Shown here: positions 59,941-61,482 of the stretch, in pieces
Numbering within the stretch: position 1 is the first letter of the stretch
Layout: every line of letters begins with the position of its first letter
NCBI GenBank assembly: GCA_965662735.1
Contig: CBFIIU010000013.1
Coordinates: 1-61,482, forward strand
Direction of reading: 5' to 3'
Source of the DNA: JAYODZ01 sp965662735
GTDB taxonomy: Bacteria > Pseudomonadota > Alphaproteobacteria > RS24
DNA length: 61,482 nucleotides
Notes under the pieces: generated by a model
Seen by the model: only the letters and a program-made list of their open reading frames with translations
What the model was told of the DNA's origin: nothing
Databases searched by the model: none
Program-made: the position numbers and the translations under genes

Positions 59941-61223
59941 AGCAAACCCAACCACGATGGAAGCAAGAGCGTCAGCGGCGCAAATGCTAGCATCAAAACC
60001 AAAACAAGTATTTCAGCCGCCAAAAAAGGCGTTAAAGCGATGGCCGATTGCTCTAATCGACATTGTGCAATAGCGCTCGCAGTAAAATAGCAAACGCCCA
60101 CGGGCGGGGTGACCGTGCCCAGCAGAAAACCCACCACAATCACCAACGCCGCTTGCACGGGCTCGTATCCGGCGGCGCCACAGACAGCCACCAAGACCGG
60201 CCCCAGAACAATAATATTGGCAGCGGCATCCATAATCATGCCGGCCAGCAAAATCACCCCGAGCAAGACCATGGCAAAGAGAAATGGTGTATCAGAAAAC
60301 CCAAGCAACCAGGCTTGCAGGCTGTCGAGCGCGCCCAAGCGCGTCAACACCCAGGCGAACGGACCAGCTGCAGCAATAATAATGAACACCATCGCCGATA
60401 AGCGCACTGTCCGTTGGAGGGCGCCGACAACCCCCGCCCAATTGAGATCCCGATAAACAACAGTGCCCAAAAAGAGAGCGAGCAGCGCCGTGATGGCGCC
60501 CGCTTCGACCGAGCTAAACCACCCGCCAAAAATGCCAACAACCAAAATGAGCGGAATGGTGAACGCCAAATAAGTGCGCTTGAAGGCCGAGGCCACCGCG
60601 CGCAAGCTAAACGGTATGTCACCGCGCTCATGTCCTTGAAGCAGCGCAATGATCCAAGCCGTCCCCATTAACAACAGACCGATCACGATGCCAGGCAAAA
60701 GTCCGCCGGCAAATAAGGCCCCGACAGATAAATTGACCGAACTGGCCAAAACAATCATCGCAATGCTGGGCGGAATGATCCCGCCTATGGTTGAGCCAAT
60801 AGCGGTGATCGCGGCGGCATAGGCGGCTGAATATCCCGATCGCTTCATGTCGGGGATCATCACCGTTCCGATGGTTGCGGTATCAGCAACGGCGGAGCCA
60901 TTCATGCCGGCAAAAAACATACTGGCCACAATATTGACCTGAGCCAACCCACCGCGCATCCGACCAACAATGGCACGGCTGAGCCCCATAATCCGATCAG
61001 TGATCGAGGAGCTGTTCATCAACTCGCCCGTCAGCATAAAAAATGGAACCGCCACTAACGGAAAATGCGCGATCCCCTCATACATTTGATAGGGGATGGT
61101 CAGCAATGGGGCTGTGCCCGTGACCAAAATATAAAGCGTAGGCAGAGCAATCATCGCGAGGGCCACTGGCGCCCCCAAAATCACCAGAACAACAAAACTC
61201 ACGATCAGAATTACGCTGTCCAT
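59937..61223 (-). CDS. TRAP transporter large permease DctM
   Basis: 428 residues, about 12 membrane segments. Family features: FPLVAVPFFMLTGELMNSSSITDR, MFFAGMNGSAVADTATIGTVMIPDM with the sodium-coupling region, and GTVTPPVGVCYFTAS near the C-terminus. It is the sodium-driven transport channel. First gene of the dctM-dctQ-dctP-amidohydrolase operon. An operator candidate lies 85 bp upstream. Confidence 0.95.
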   Translation of the reverse strand: MDSVILIVSFVVLVILGAPVALAMIALPTLYILVTGTAPLLTIPYQMYEGIAHFPLVAVPFFMLTGELMNSSSITDRIMGLSRAIVGRMRGGLAQVNIVASMFFAGMNGSAVADTATIGTVMIPDMKRSGYSAAYAAAITAIGSTIGGIIPPSIAMIVLASSVNLSVGALFAGGLLPGIVIGLLLMGTAWIIALLQGHERGDIPFSLRAVASAFKRTYLAFTIPLILVVGIFGGWFSSVEAGAITALLALFLGTVVYRDLNWAGVVGALQRTVRLSAMVFIIIAAAGPFAWVLTRLGALDSLQAWLLGFSDTPFLFAMVLLGVILLAGMIMDAAANIIVLGPVLVAVCGAAGYEPVQAALVIVVGFLLGTVTPPVGVCYFTASAIAQCRLEQSAIALTPFLAAEILVLVLMLAFAPLTLLLPSWLGLL

Positions 61224-61307
61224 TCAGACGATCCAACTCCAGCCATAACCACATGAAACCGGCAAAACCGCCATGCACAGGGTCCAGCGTAAAGTGAGGA
61301 CATGAAG

Positions 61308-61319
61308 ATTGTCAACAAT
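61308..61319. promoter_or_regulatory. GntR-type operator candidate, site 2
   Basis: ATTGTCAACAAT (reverse complement ATTGTTGACAAT), in AGATTGTCAACAATAT, 85-96 bp upstream of dctM. Same 12 bp as site 1 and likely bound by the same GntR protein. The rest of 61224-61482 shows no convincing gene; it may hold the promoter of dctM and the start of an unrelated upstream gene beyond the window. Confidence 0.7.
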
Positions 61320-61482
61320 ATCTAACGCGCACGAAACTAAAAGGCCACGGCTTGATGTTAGCAGGGCCCTTATCGCTCCAGCCGCGCTCACCGCGCGAAT
61401 CTCATCGCTCAAAACTGACACCTGCATCCCATCGACGACATCGCATCGCCCGCGTCTCAAGCTAAAGACGACGCTCTGATGC

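Noticed and set aside
61224..61460. 78-residue minus-strand frame upstream of dctM
   Set aside because: It covers the palindromic operator, has no recognisable domain and no ribosome-binding site; more likely promoter region.
1..61482. CRISPR arrays, rRNA genes, riboswitches, insertion sequences, prophage genes
   Set aside because: Looked for and not seen: no regularly spaced repeats of CRISPR size, no transposase or phage protein, no rRNA sequence, and no riboswitch motif I could recognise.

Overview
The window reads as a piece of an alphaproteobacterial chromosome. Evidence: the block ntrY-ntrX-trkA-trkH-D-amino-acid transaminase-hfq, the block rlpA-dacC-tmk-holB-metG with a tRNA-Ser at its head, sdhE coupled to mfd, a DUF4170 domain, a zinc-less methionyl-tRNA synthetase, and several TRAP, TonB and acyl-CoA genes. 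Together with the compact layout these suggest a marine heterotroph, possibly SAR116-like or a Rhodospirillales relative. That placement is an inference, not a sequence match.

Region 1 (1-26 kb) is core genome: the start of tatD, an SDR, a DsbA-like oxidoreductase, mfd-sdhE, recG, a DUF502 membrane protein, a phosphotransferase/DUF6285 pair, a small cluster (DCC protein, orphan 66-residue protein, isoprenylcysteine-type methyltransferase, DUF4170-CBS fusion), mazG, hfq, a D-amino-acid transaminase, the Trk potassium system, the NtrYX two-component system, and the metG-holB-tmk-dacC-rlpA operon. Genes are tightly packed and several convergent pairs share stop-codon bases.

Region 2 (26.05-48.52 kb) looks like a genomic island. 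It starts exactly at the 3' end of tRNA-Ser(UGA), and an 18-bp exact copy of that end lies 22.5 kb downstream in the same orientation. No integrase is visible. The left arm is a ten-gene, almost gapless operon on the minus strand: an MFS transporter, a complete 2-oxoacid/acetoin dehydrogenase-type complex (E1alpha, E1beta, E2, E3), an aldehyde dehydrogenase, a DDAH/amidinotransferase-fold hydrolase, an M20 carbamoylase-type amidase, a kinase-phospholyase fusion and a succinate-semialdehyde dehydrogenase. The right arm has a TonB receptor, two VOC proteins and an SDR, an AraC-type regulator, and a zinc alcohol dehydrogenase, SDR and second MFS transporter. A 14-bp motif occurs in both divergent promoter regions of the right arm. 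I read the island as an import and catabolic module for a guanidino or hydroxy-amine compound. The substrate is not determined.

Region 3 (48.7-61.5 kb) returns to chromosomal-type genes: an HI0933-family flavoprotein, a secreted amidohydrolase, two AMP-forming acyl-CoA ligases, a carboxyltransferase, a stand-alone biotin carrier protein, a GntR/FCD regulator, a lactonase-like amidohydrolase and a three-gene TRAP transporter. The palindrome ATTGTTGACAAT is present upstream of both the carboxylase genes and the TRAP operon, so the GntR protein probably controls both as one acid-uptake and activation regulon. Short tandem repeats of 10, 11 or 13 bp recur in the intergenic regions of the core parts.
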